NCBI RefSeq assembly: GCF_000226095.1
Contig: NC_016473.1
Coordinates: 4,712,001-4,776,000, forward strand
Direction of reading: 5' to 3'
DNA: 64,000 bases
Source of the DNA: Thermothelomyces thermophilus ATCC 42464
Lineage: Eukaryota; Ascomycota; Sordariomycetes; Sordariales; Chaetomiaceae
Shown here: positions 45,537 through 55,333 of the stretch, piece by piece
Layout: each line of letters opens with the position of its first letter
Numbering within the stretch: position 1 is the first letter of the stretch
Notes under the pieces: model-generated
The model's database searches: none
The model's input: only the letters and a program-made list of their open reading frames with translations
What the model was told of the DNA's origin: nothing
Translations under genes and position numbers: made by a program

Positions 45537-46811
45537 GGTAGAGTGCACCGCGCAGACGACCAAACAGGGGTGGGAGTCGCGGGAGAGGAAAGAGGGAAAC
45601 AAATTCCTTCGGCGCTGCTGTCGTCGACACTGGCGAGGGGGTGCAGCAAAAAGGAGGCTAACTTATCGCAAACCGCAACTTGTTACTTGTACAGTGCGAT
45701 AACTGCAGGCTGTCACTCTTGGCGCGCTATACTTACAGTAGACAAGCACAACCGAGAGCCGCTTCGAGGCGCACGGGCCACGGTTTCTGTTGTTCGACGC
45801 AAGGGTCCACTTTCTCCCTGTCTGCCTGTTGTCGCCAACTTTCGCCATGTTTTCTCTCTATTAGATTTGTCCCTGAAACTTTCACTCGTAACACAACCGC
45901 CTAACTTTAACTTGGCGTCCTGTCAACAAGAAAAAAAAAATACTGTTGGCTGCTTCGAGGGTTTATTGCTGCCTGTATGTGCTCTTGACAAGCACAGGCG
46001 GCGAGCAAGCGCGGTTGCACCGAGGGAGGTTTCTCGCGTTGCGCGAGAAAGGCCGACCGCAACACGGGCCGCTCGTCGACTCCATCGCCGCAAGACCTGC
46101 TAGGTTCGAGGTGGCCCAGGTAAGCACATCTTCACCTTTTCTTTTTTTCTTTTTTTTCTCTTTTTTTTTTTTTTCAAAATTCTTATTTCTTTTCTCAAAC
46201 TCGGTTACTCTTTTTTTCGAGTTACTCGTTTTATTCAAGTGCGCATGCGCAGTGTCAATGATGAGCGAACTGGTAAAAGGTCAGACAGCCTTGTGCTCTT
46301 CTGGTATCGCCGGTTCGAGCGACATGGCTCATGCGTCTTTGGCACGTCCCGCTGCCAGCCCTTGCCTCCACACGCGCTACCTCGAGACAGCGGCAGTGCG
46401 ATGTCTGGCGATTGGGTATATCAAAAATACGTCAAAGGCTCCAGCCGATGACGCTTCCACTTCCCGGAGTCTGGTCTTCACTGGTCTCTCACAAGGCTGG
46501 ACCCAAAGGCTGTGGTAGACATGGACACGGGAGGCAGCAGCCTCGATCTTGCTCGAACGAGCTCGGAGTCGGCCTGTCGCCATGGAACCGCGAAGCCGCT
46601 GCAGCCGCGCCGTATGATGACCAGCATAGACTGAAAAGACCTGAGACACTCTCGTTGCGTATCTTTGATTTTAAAGAGGCGATATGAAATCAAACCCGTC
46701 CTACTCGGGGGCGGGGCGGCAAACTAGGTTAGTGGCGCTAACAGTATCTTGTCAAATTTACAGGGCGCGCCGCAAAGGCTATCATCCTCGGGCACCGACA
46801 CCCAGATACCA
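45537..46811. promoter_or_regulatory. Divergent promoter region, scy1 / PHD-finger gene
   Basis: 1.3 kb between divergent starts, with a T-rich tract at about 46137-46175. An open frame upstream of 46812 (GAPQRLSSSG...) is in frame with the PHD exon and preceded by TTTACAG, so an extra 5' exon is possible. Nothing else was recognised. Confidence 0.45.
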
Positions 46812-48748
46812 ATGCCCCATTGTAGACGATGCAAAGGGTCAGCGGCGCTGGACAAGCCGCTATTCAAATGCGTCCAATGCAGCAGGTATTACCATTCCGC
46901 CTGTCACCGTCCGCATCCACGAGATCCCATGTAGGTGTTCCCCGTTCCCGTTTTTTTTTTTTTTTTATTCTGGCCAAGCATGTCAATCCTTGATCCCCCC
47001 AAACCCCACCCGCCATCGGAGGCTGTCTTCCACGCACCCCCCTTCCCCCCCAATGCTTGTATTCCCCGGCTGCAGGTCACACCCACCAACCATACGCAGT
47101 ACAAGTACAGAAGGGTTCAGCAGGCGCCACCCCCCCCCCCCCCCCCCACTTGTAACTTATTTTCCCGGCCCAGCCATAACGTTATTTCGCTCCGCCTCGC
47201 GTTCTTACCTGACCTTGCCTTGCCTTGCCTTACCACCACAGACCTGCTTGCTACAAGTCTCATATTTTTTTTTTTTTTCATTCCGTCATCCACCTATATC
47301 AATTTCAATTCTACAAGAGCCGTTCCCTGGCAACCGTGTCCACTAACATAATTCGGCAGTAGCAGCTGGGTCTGCAAGCGCTGCCTTGCCGGCCAAAAAG
47401 GCCAGATTAAACCTCGAAACTTTTATCATGACAACTCGCTGCTGTCGTCGCGGGCCGCCTCTCCCAGCTCCCCCATTTACGGCTTTGAAGACCCTCGCTG
47501 CACCAGGATGTCTCCGTCTACTACCGCTTCGACCAAGTCCCGCAGCTCTTTCACAAGCCCGCGGATTGATCCCGGCGCACCTATCATTAACTGCTCCTAT
47601 CCCGGATGCCCCGCCAAGATTGACGGAAAACGCCAGATCATGTGCGAGGCGCATCTGCATGTCATGTCCAATACTGACAAGTACCGGGATTTTGCCCAGG
47701 AAAATGGCACACACACGGCACAGGCCCCCAAGGGCACTTTTGGCATCCCTCTTCAGACTCTCTCATCGACGAATCCAAGGCAGCTCTTACCCGACACTGC
47801 CAAGGACCGGCCAATCACAGGCCGCAAACCGGCTGGGAACCCGCCGCATGCCCAACAACAGCCCCCGCCGAAGCATAGCACGTTCCCTTTCCTTCGCGGC
47901 GAGTCGGTCATGACGCCGACCTCAGTCAGGCCTCTGGCTCCTCGGCCTCCTGCACACTTGCCCACCGCAGGTCCGGCAGCAGCCTTGCGTGATGGGGAGC
48001 CTATGAGGAAACGGCCAAGACTATCGCCAGCCCCAGGCCAAACTCCGAACGTCCAAGTGAATGGGGCGGTACAGGTACCATCCCTGCCTTCGCCCGCGGA
48101 CTCTGTCTCCAGGAACGGACCGCAGTCATCCCAACCTGGAAGAGCTAGGGAGGCGGAGGTCAAGAGTAGCCCAAAGCAGAGTTTCAGGCATCCTGTGAGG
48201 AGAATGCCGCTTGAACTGTCCAGCTTGCGGTTCATCGATGACCCAGAAGATCGCCCTCCAGGCATGGTGTCCGAACAGTCTGGCCCTGGTGTGCGCAGCG
48301 CCGGCGGGAGCGATTTCCGGAAAGAGTCCGGGGCGTCAGACTGGTTACCCAACGGGAATATCAGAGACCACACAGAGCGAAAGACTAGCAGCTCTGCCTC
48401 ATCTACAACTCTTGCTGCATCTATAGACTCAGAGGGGGCGAAACAGAGGCCATTAGAGTTGCGGAGCGGGCAGGATCCAACGCTTTCGCCTGACAAGACA
48501 AAACTGGGTGCCCAACCCGGTCATGAGCCTAACCGAGCAAACGGCGTCGCCACTTCCGAACCGCGCCCTGAGGGAGCTCGGGTCCCCATCCGGCCTGTAA
48601 CCACCGCTACAGCCCACCCTATTCAGGCCCGGAAAACAAAGGAGATAGACATTGATTATTTCGACGCCCTCATCTACTCCCAACCAGGCGCCTCATCCCC
48701 GCCACCCAACGTTGACCTGGTCCTTGCGGCCGTACCACCACCACCACC

Positions 48749-48782
<34 letters not shown>

Positions 48783-49352
48783 TCATCATCCGGGCCCACG
48801 CCTCAGACAGTAAAAGAAACTGTACCACCAGAAGAGAAAGATGAACCTCTGTATCTGGACATCGACCCGCGCATCCACTGGCCGCAACCGCACTCGGCAG
48901 CCTGGCACGCGAGAAAGCAAAAGGAGATTCGAGCTCGTGGAAACAGGAAGGCCAACTTCGGCCGTGCCGCTCAGTCCCTGCGGAGACAGCGCCGGGAAAG
49001 AGAGAAGGCCGGCTTGCCGTTTGAGGAGACCCTACCGGATAAGATTGCGGAGAACCCGGCCTGGGTCAGAGTGCTACGGCGGTTGAAAGGCTTACCTCCT
49101 ACTGCTTCCGCTTCTGCTTCTTCGTCTCATTCTTCCTCTTCTCCTTCCTTTTCCCATCCGGGGGAGGAGGAGCACGGGAGTGGTCCTCTCATGAATGGGA
49201 GCGCAAACGGGGATGGCGTTACGGAGAAAAGGGGGAAGAAGAAGCATCCCGGGGTAACGGGAAGGAGGGTGGGGAACTCGGGGATAGTGGTTGTTACGGG
49301 GTTGAATGGGATGCAGATGGGATCGATGAGGCGATCTCGCGGGGACGCGTAA
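46812..49352 (+). CDS. PHD-finger nuclear protein of unknown function
   Basis: Two exons, 46812-46930 and 47360-49352, give 703 residues. The zinc finger exists only after splicing. Exon 1 supplies CRRCKGSAALDKPLFKCVQC and YYHSAC; exon 2 supplies SSWVCKRC. Together they make a C4HC3 PHD finger (C-x2-C, C-x2-C, H-x2-C, W-x-C-x2-C) in the first 50 residues. PHD fingers usually read histone H3 tails. A second Cys/His cluster (INCSYPGCPAKIDGKRQIMCEAHLH) lies near residues 113-137. The middle is disordered, with poly-Pro and poly-Ser tracts. A basic conserved block (HWPQPHSAAWHARKQKEIRA to WVRVLRRLKGLP) lies near 535-610. The 429-nt intron has CTAAC upstream of its CAG acceptor. The start could lie further upstream. 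Confidence 0.82.
48730..48791 (+). repeat. CCA and TCA triplet runs encoding poly-Pro and poly-Ser
   Basis: About ten CCA codons run directly into about ten TCA/TCN codons inside the PHD-finger protein gene. Confidence 0.85.
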
Positions 49353-51248
49353 CGGCGAGAAGGTTCGAACGAGACCGGTAGGGGGGGAAACGGCCGGGTG
49401 GTAGGCGGTACGCGGATTTGGACTGTTTGCTGGCGTTGCTTTAATTGGCATTGGTTGGGGGGAGGGGGGTGGGGAGGGGGTTGCAGCTAAAACGGAGGAT
49501 TGGGCACGGAGATGGGGCTCTGCATGGTAAGGCGTACTTTGTTTTCACTATGGAGAGCCGCTGGCTTTCTGTTGTCATGGTCGGCTATTAGTGTTGCGAT
49601 ATCGCCATCTTGCTTTCACGGGCTGGCGTGTGGCGCGGGTCAAAGCTGTCACTTTTCGGACTGGCGTATTAATCAGTAAGAACAAGAACTGTGGTCCATA
49701 TAATCATGCAAATCTGGATGCGGCATTCTTGTCCTCGGTCGTGCAGTATGTAAAAAAGAGAAATGGCTGCCAAACCTGGCGAGATATGCGGTAATTAGCC
49801 CTTCTCTTGGCGGTTGTATGTATGTAATCCGTACAGTACACTAGAATGACACAAACTCTCTCGTGTAATTAATCTAGAGCCCCAACTTCACCGTCGCGAA
49901 ACTCGCGGGGCGGGAATAGTACATCGGGAAGGAGCACGAGTCTGTACTATGTAAGTAACTGCCTATATACGAAGCTCTACTGTGATACATAGGTATGTAC
50001 ATACCAATAATTATTATGCATACATCCGTACGCAATGCTTATAACTAGTACGGATTTGAAAGCGGCGCCAAGGCTTCTGATCTTTTATAGGCCGAATTGG
50101 GACGCAGCGACCTATGAACAACAGCAACGCCCGCTCCAATAGAGCGCCAGACCAAGGGCGGTGTCAATACCCAAGCACTTACGAAGCATGTAATTTAACT
50201 CTCGGTATCAAGTAACCAGCTCTTCTTGTCTGAATGAACGCCGTGGAAGAAGCCACAACTCTCAAGCACAGCAGAGCAAGCATAGATTCAGCCAGACCAG
50301 GGCCAATCTCTCGAGGATAAAAAACCATTCGCCGAGTGTTTTGTACTCCGTATAATCTTTCGTCCAGCCCTGCATCTAATTAAGGCAATCCGTACTTCAG
50401 GTTGTTTATACCTAAAACTGGGCAAAAAGAAATTGTGAAACTGCAAAAGCGACGCCGCAATTGCTGCTTCCAGCAATTGCACCTAAGTAATAGGTATTAT
50501 TATTCTGACAGGAATCCAACGACACTTTCAGTTACATCATGCCTGCGACCGGCCGCGACATTTCCCCTCTCTGAACAACGCGGCTACCATCTGATTGCAG
50601 AATACCAAGGAGCTTTGGAATTAGAGAAGGCATTATCGTATTTGTTTTGTGTGTGTGTGCGCGCGTGTTATTGTTTTGCAGCTCAACCTACTTCTTCAAT
50701 CCAAGCACCACACGTCTCGAGACCTTTGTCAAATCAAAAGCATAATATGCAGCGTGGAAAGTTTTCTCTAATTACCTAATACTCGAAAAGTAGTTGTTAT
50801 GCCATTTGCGTCCCTTTCTCAAGTCTGCCGGGCAGTGGAAGGGAGAAAAAAAAGGGAATCCGCTCTCCATTTTGAAAACGGCCCGGGCATTGTAGCAACC
50901 ACTGGGCCAAAACATCCCACACTGTTCGCCTCACCGAAACCGATGTATGTATGGACATACCAAAACTGGGGCAGCCAAACGACTCAGCAGTGTCACCGCA
51001 CCACTACCACCCCTTGCAGATCCGAAGCACCTCAGTCAAGCGCATTGCTGTCCGGAAAGGGGGGTTGGTTACACTGCAAAAGTCTGGGTTAGGCAGACCC
51101 CGTACAAAATATTTAAGGTAGCGGGAGAAAAAGGTTTCAAGGGACTGAGGCTCCGGACCCCGAGTCAAGACTTCCCGCAACAGTTACCGACTTCTCTCTT
51201 GAATCCAGCAATCGTCATACTTGAATCACATTTCCAATGCTGTCTAGT
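49353..51248. other. Intergenic region between PHD-finger gene and 5S rRNA gene
   Basis: No gene was recognised. It has G-rich runs near 49455-49485, an AT-richer centre, one exact TACTCCGTA at 50344-50352 and several near-copies (GTAATCCGTACAG near 49827, CAATCCGTAC near 50387), and a TGTGTGCGCGCG patch near 50650. Confidence 0.5.
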
Positions 51249-51367
51249 ACATACGACCATACCCACGTGAAAACACGGGATCCCGTCCGCTCTCCCTTAG
51301 TTAAACACGTGAGGGCCCGAGTAGTAGTTGGGTCGGTGACGACCAGCGAATGTCGGGTGTTGTATGT
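51249..51367 (+). rRNA. 5S ribosomal RNA gene
   Basis: 119 nt beginning ACATACGACCATAC and ending GTTGTATGT. The ends pair as helix I. Conserved internal blocks are present: GGGATCCCGTCCGCTCT and GTAGTAGTTGGGTCGGTGAC followed by GACCAGCGAA. Against the Neurospora 5S as I remember it, helix IV has GGTCG/CGACC in place of GGTGG/CCACC, a compensating pair change, and helix II (CCCACGTG with CACGTGAGGG) also stays paired. A T-run (TTCTTTTT) follows directly, as expected for RNA polymerase III termination. Dispersed single 5S genes of several sequence types are known in Neurospora and relatives. This copy is divergent but looks functional by pairing. Confidence 0.93.
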
Positions 51368-51376
51368 TCTTTTTGG
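51368..51376 (+). terminator. Pol III terminator of the 5S gene
   Basis: TTCTTTTTG lies immediately downstream of the 5S 3' end. Runs of five T terminate RNA polymerase III. Confidence 0.75.
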
Positions 51377-51928
51377 GCCCACAGTCAGCCAAGATTCATC
51401 CATGTAATCAATCATATCCTCCTGTAGGGTAATTTCACGTCCCAATAACGTACATCAAGTTGATCCACTTGCGAGGGCACACGGCATCCATCTGGATATC
51501 CGTACCCCATGTACGTCGTGCTGTAGTACGGACGGAGTCCGTACTGAATCTCGTTTGGAACTAATACTACTTATCCCACTCGAGGGACATCAAGGGACTT
51601 GCTATGTAGTCTTGTACATACTTCTTTGTTTCGAGCCGCAAGACTAATTGAACTGGGGCATCGTTCTGATATGTCACAGCATCCAAAAGCCAAGTAGACA
51701 GTGTGCTGTTTTCTGATATTTTTTTTTTTTTCATTCCTTTGTCCGTGGCCCTTGTCCTATTTCCGTGGAAACAGCATTGGGTATACCGCCTTGGCCCCAT
51801 ATACTCCAAGATTATATATAGTAAACGGTAGGCAAAAACTAACACACCAAGGCAGCTTGCGAACAGCAACCGACATTCCTAACGTCTCTCTCTCCCTCCC
51901 TCTCTCTCTCTTCTATCTTTTCCCCCGA
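51377..51928. other. Intergenic region, 5S gene to aco2
   Basis: No gene was recognised. It contains GTAGTACGGACGGAGTCCGTAC near 51525-51544, related to the recurring TACGGAGTA motif, a T-run near 51719, and a CT repeat at about 51884-51911 in the 3' trailer of aco2. Confidence 0.5.
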
Positions 51929-54337
51929 TTAACCTCCCCTGGACAAGAGGTTCAATGCGCTGCCGGCCAGGATGAACTTGGCCTGGTCTTGGCTGACGGT
52001 ATGCTTGACGGGGACCTCAAAGACCTCGCCGGTGGCGCGCTTGGTGACCTCGAGGCGGACGTCCCCCTCGCCGCCGCGCTGCAGCATCTCGTACAGGCCG
52101 AGGGTGGCGACCTCGTCGCCGGCAGCGATGCGCTCGTAGTCTGCCGGGTCGGCGAAGGTGAGCGGGACGACGCCCTGCTTCTTCAGGTTGGTCTCGTGGA
52201 TGCGCGCGAAGCTCTTGCACACGATGAGGCGCGCGCCCAGGTAGCGCGGCTGCAGCGCCGCGTGCTCGCGCGCCGAACCCTCGCCGTAGTTGTGCTCGGC
52301 GACGACGAGCCACGGCTGGCCGCGCTCCTTCCAGCGGCGGGCGAGCTCCGGGATCGTCACCTTCTCGGGGGAAGAAGGAGACGCCAGATAGTCGTAGGCG
52401 ACGTTGACCTCGCCCGTCTCGGCGTTGACGGCCGTGTTGAGCGTGTTGGCGCTGATGTTGGGCAGGTGGCCCTTGTACTTGAGCCACGGCCCCGCGGCCG
52501 AGATGGTGTCGGTCGTGCACTTGCCGGCGACCTTGACGAGCACGCGCAGACCGGCGAGGTCCGACTGCGGGAAGGGGTCGAAGGGCTCGAGCAGGGCGAG
52601 GCGCTCGGAGGAGGGGGAGATGGCCACCCGCACCGTCGGGTCGGGCGGCTGGGAGGCGACGGCGAAGGCTTGCTTGCCCTGCTCGAAGGGCGTCCGGGGA
52701 CCCTCGAGGCCTCGCGGGGGCGGGAAGCGGAACTCGGCGCCCGAGGGGGTGGTCAGGGTGTCGGTCATGGGGTTGAAGGTGGTGGAGCCGGCGTAGGCCA
52801 TGGCGGTGACGATCTCGGGGGAGGCGAGGAAGTTCATGGTCTCGGGGTTGCCGTCGTTGCGGCCGCGGAAGTTGCGGTTGTACGACGTCAGGATCGCGTT
52901 GCGCGTCCCCTTCTCTACGCCGTCGTGGCGCTTCCACTGGCCGATGCAGGGGCCGCACGCGTTCGAGAGGAGGACGCCGCCGGCCTTGGTAAAGGTCTCG
53001 AGGGTCCCGTCGCGCTCGAGCGTCGCCCGGATCTGCTCGCTGCCGGGGGTGATGTAGAAGTCGGCCTTGGGCTTGAGGCCGGCCTTCTCGGCCTCGCGGA
53101 CGAGGCTCTCGACGCGCGTCATGTCCTCGTACGAGCTGTTAGTGCAGCTGCCGATGAGACCCGCCGACAGCTTCTCGGGCCACCGCTCTTCCTGGACCGT
53201 CTTCTTGAACTGCGATAGCGGGGTGGCCAGGTCCGGGGTGAAGGGCCCGTTGATGTGCGGCTCGAGCTTGGACAGGTCGATCTCGATGAGCTGGTCGTAC
53301 TGAGCGCCCTCGTCGGCCCTGAACCTGAAGAAGGCGTCCTCGGTAGCGCCGGCGCCGGGGAAGTTCTGGAAGACTTCGGCGTCCCTGCTGGCCTGCTCTC
53401 TCCGGGTCGCCTTCAGGTACCGGCTCGAGGCTTCGGTGTAGGGGAAGATGGAGGTGGTCGCGCCGATCTCGGCGCCCATGTTGCAAGCCGTCGCCATGCC
53501 CGTGAGGCTCAGCGTGTCGACGCCGGGCCCGAAGTACTCGACGATATAACCGGTGCCGCCGCGGACGGTAAGGAGCCCGGCGAGGTGGAGGATCAGATCC
53601 TTGGGCGACACCCAGTCGTTCAGCCGGCCGGTCAGCTTGACGCCCAGGATCTTGGGCGCCTTGAGCTCCCAGGGGGCGCCGACGAGCGCCTCGACGGCGT
53701 CCGCTCCGCCCACGCCGATGGTGATGGTGGAGAGCCCCCCGGCGTTCGGGGAATGGCTGTCGGTGCCCAGCATCATCAGGCCCGGGAGAGCGTAGTTCTC
53801 GAGCACGGTCTGGTGGATGATGCCGGCGCCCGGGGGCCAGAAGTCGATGCCGTACTTCTTGGCGGCCGACTCGAGGAAGTCAAAGACCTCCTGGTTCGTC
53901 TTGACGCCGGCGGCCAGGTCGTCGTCGGCGCCGCGCTCGCCGACGATCAGGTGGTCGCAGTGAATGCTCGCGGGGATGGCCGTCTTCGGCAGGTTGCACG
54001 ACATGAACTGCAGCAGGGCCATCTGGGCCGAGGCGTCCTGCATGTTGACGCGGTCGGGCCGCAGCTTGAGGTTGGCGTTGCCGCGGATGTCGCGACCATT
54101 GTTCGTGTTGGACAGCAACGACTCCTCGACGTTGTCCAGGTGACTATACAGGATCTTCTCCGCCAGCGTCAGCCGCTGCGTGCCCAGCACGCGGCGGACC
54201 TCGGCGTACTTGTTGTAGAGCCGCTCATAAGTCGGAGGGAGGAGGGGCCCGGTCGAATTCGAGTATGCTCGCGTGCTCGCCACACGGCGGAGCTGTTGCG
54301 CTTGGAATGCCCTCTGCACCGCGCCTGTGTTAGCCAT
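51929..54337 (-). CDS. aco2: Mitochondrial aconitase-family enzyme, Aco2/homocitrate dehydratase type
   Basis: Intronless, 802 residues. It is a 4Fe-4S dehydratase of the aconitase family. The sequence is clearly not the main TCA-cycle aconitase and matches the fungal Aco2/AcoB group, which converts homocitrate to homoaconitate in lysine (alpha-aminoadipate) biosynthesis. The first 25 residues (AVQRAFQAQQLRRVASTRAYS) look like a mitochondrial presequence. The cluster ligands are Cys398 (GSCTNSS), Cys461 and Cys464 (ACGPC). Active-site stretches include IHCDHL, GTDSHSPNAGG, NYGEGSAREHAA and KSFARIHETNLKKQG. Long plus-strand frames of 505 and 361 codons across this gene are antisense shadows of GC-rich codons. 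Confidence 0.93.
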   Translation of the reverse strand: MANTGAVQRAFQAQQLRRVASTRAYSNSTGPLLPPTYERLYNKYAEVRRVLGTQRLTLAEKILYSHLDNVEESLLSNTNNGRDIRGNANLKLRPDRVNMQDASAQMALLQFMSCNLPKTAIPASIHCDHLIVGERGADDDLAAGVKTNQEVFDFLESAAKKYGIDFWPPGAGIIHQTVLENYALPGLMMLGTDSHSPNAGGLSTITIGVGGADAVEALVGAPWELKAPKILGVKLTGRLNDWVSPKDLILHLAGLLTVRGGTGYIVEYFGPGVDTLSLTGMATACNMGAEIGATTSIFPYTEASSRYLKATRREQASRDAEVFQNFPGAGATEDAFFRFRADEGAQYDQLIEIDLSKLEPHINGPFTPDLATPLSQFKKTVQEERWPEKLSAGLIGSCTNSSYEDMTRVESLVREAEKAGLKPKADFYITPGSEQIRATLERDGTLETFTKAGGVLLSNACGPCIGQWKRHDGVEKGTRNAILTSYNRNFRGRNDGNPETMNFLASPEIVTAMAYAGSTTFNPMTDTLTTPSGAEFRFPPPRGLEGPRTPFEQGKQAFAVASQPPDPTVRVAISPSSERLALLEPFDPFPQSDLAGLRVLVKVAGKCTTDTISAAGPWLKYKGHLPNISANTLNTAVNAETGEVNVAYDYLASPSSPEKVTIPELARRWKERGQPWLVVAEHNYGEGSAREHAALQPRYLGARLIVCKSFARIHETNLKKQGVVPLTFADPADYERIAAGDEVATLGLYEMLQRGGEGDVRLEVTKRATGEVFEVPVKHTVSQDQAKFILAGSALNLLSRGG

Positions 54338-55333
54338 TGACGTTGACGGGTTTCTTTTTCGTTTCTTTTATTTCCCTCCTTCCCTTCTTCTTCTCCTTTT
54401 CTTCCTCTTTCTTCTCTACCTCTTTTCTTTTTTCTTTTTTTTCTTTTTTCTTGTTTCTTACTTTCTTTTTCCTATGTTCCAAGAGCACAACAAAGGGAAC
54501 CTCATCGGCTACAACATACCTTCAGGGCCACGCCCGACCGGCTGGCGAGATCAATTGGCCTCATGGTTGCTGTCCCCGTTGCCGAGCGAGTCGCTAGCGG
54601 GGACTCACTGAAGAAGCAGGGCGGCTCTTGAACTCAAAAAAAAAAAAAAAAAAAAAAAAATATCAGTTCTGCTTTGCGCCCTTGCCAGGACCCGTTTTTT
54701 CAGGGTCCGATCCCGGACCCAAAATCTGGGGAACCGGGGAGACGGGTCAGCGGGTTGTGGGCTTGCGCGCGCTGTACACCTCCTCCAGGATTCTGAATCC
54801 TAGCGCGGTACTTGCCGCTAGTAGCTTTTTTGGCGCAGGACCCACGTACCACGCTAGGATTCAGAATCCTGGAGGAGGTGTAACCTGACCTATCAAAGCC
54901 CTGCAAATGCTAATCGTGCCTGGGGCACTTGACCGAGAACACAAGCAGATAGCTCAGAATTGATTCAAGTGGTATGATCATTCCCGAAAAAAAAACCGCC
55001 ACCCAGTACCCCGATAATCTATGTAGTCTGCTTGCCACAACACGAACATAAAGGGAAACCGTAATAGTAGTGCAATCATCCCATCCCTCCCAGCCAAGCG
55101 TTCTTTTTACGCCATACAAATGTTGATGAGCAAATCCCCCCTGGGGTTTTGCTCCCCGATCAGAGCAACGAGATTTTGTAGCCCCTTAGCAACGGCATGC
55201 TTTTCCCACCAGCCGCCAGCACCATGTCCCAGATTGACAACCTCAAGGCATCTTATCACCCTGCGTCCACCCCCTCAACGAGGCCAGCCAACCCCGCCAA
55301 CAGGGTTAGATAGATAGGCAGGCAACCCTTAGA
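54338..55333. other. Intergenic region, aco2 to rad52, with poly(A) run and foldback element
   Basis: A T/C-rich aco2 leader runs at 54340-54470. An A-run of about 27 lies at 54635-54661. Short GGACCC/GGGTCC inverted repeats follow at 54688-54720, and then the foldback element at 54745-54890. The 3' flank of rad52 follows. No coding frame was recognised. Confidence 0.6.
54745..54890. repeat. Foldback (long inverted repeat) element
   Basis: Arms 54775-54811 and 54846-54882 pair over 36 of 37 positions. The outer 31 bp are perfect, and 34 bases separate the arms. Each arm contains a smaller near-palindrome, AGGATTCTGAATCCT. A further GGTCAG/CTGACC pair lies outside, at 54745 and 54885. No open frame and no clear target-site duplication were seen. 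Confidence 0.9.

Noticed and set aside
51701-54340. Long plus-strand open frames (505 and 361 codons) across aco2
   Set aside because: They are exact antisense shadows of a GC-rich intronless gene, with Arg/Gly/Ala/Val composition and no domain.
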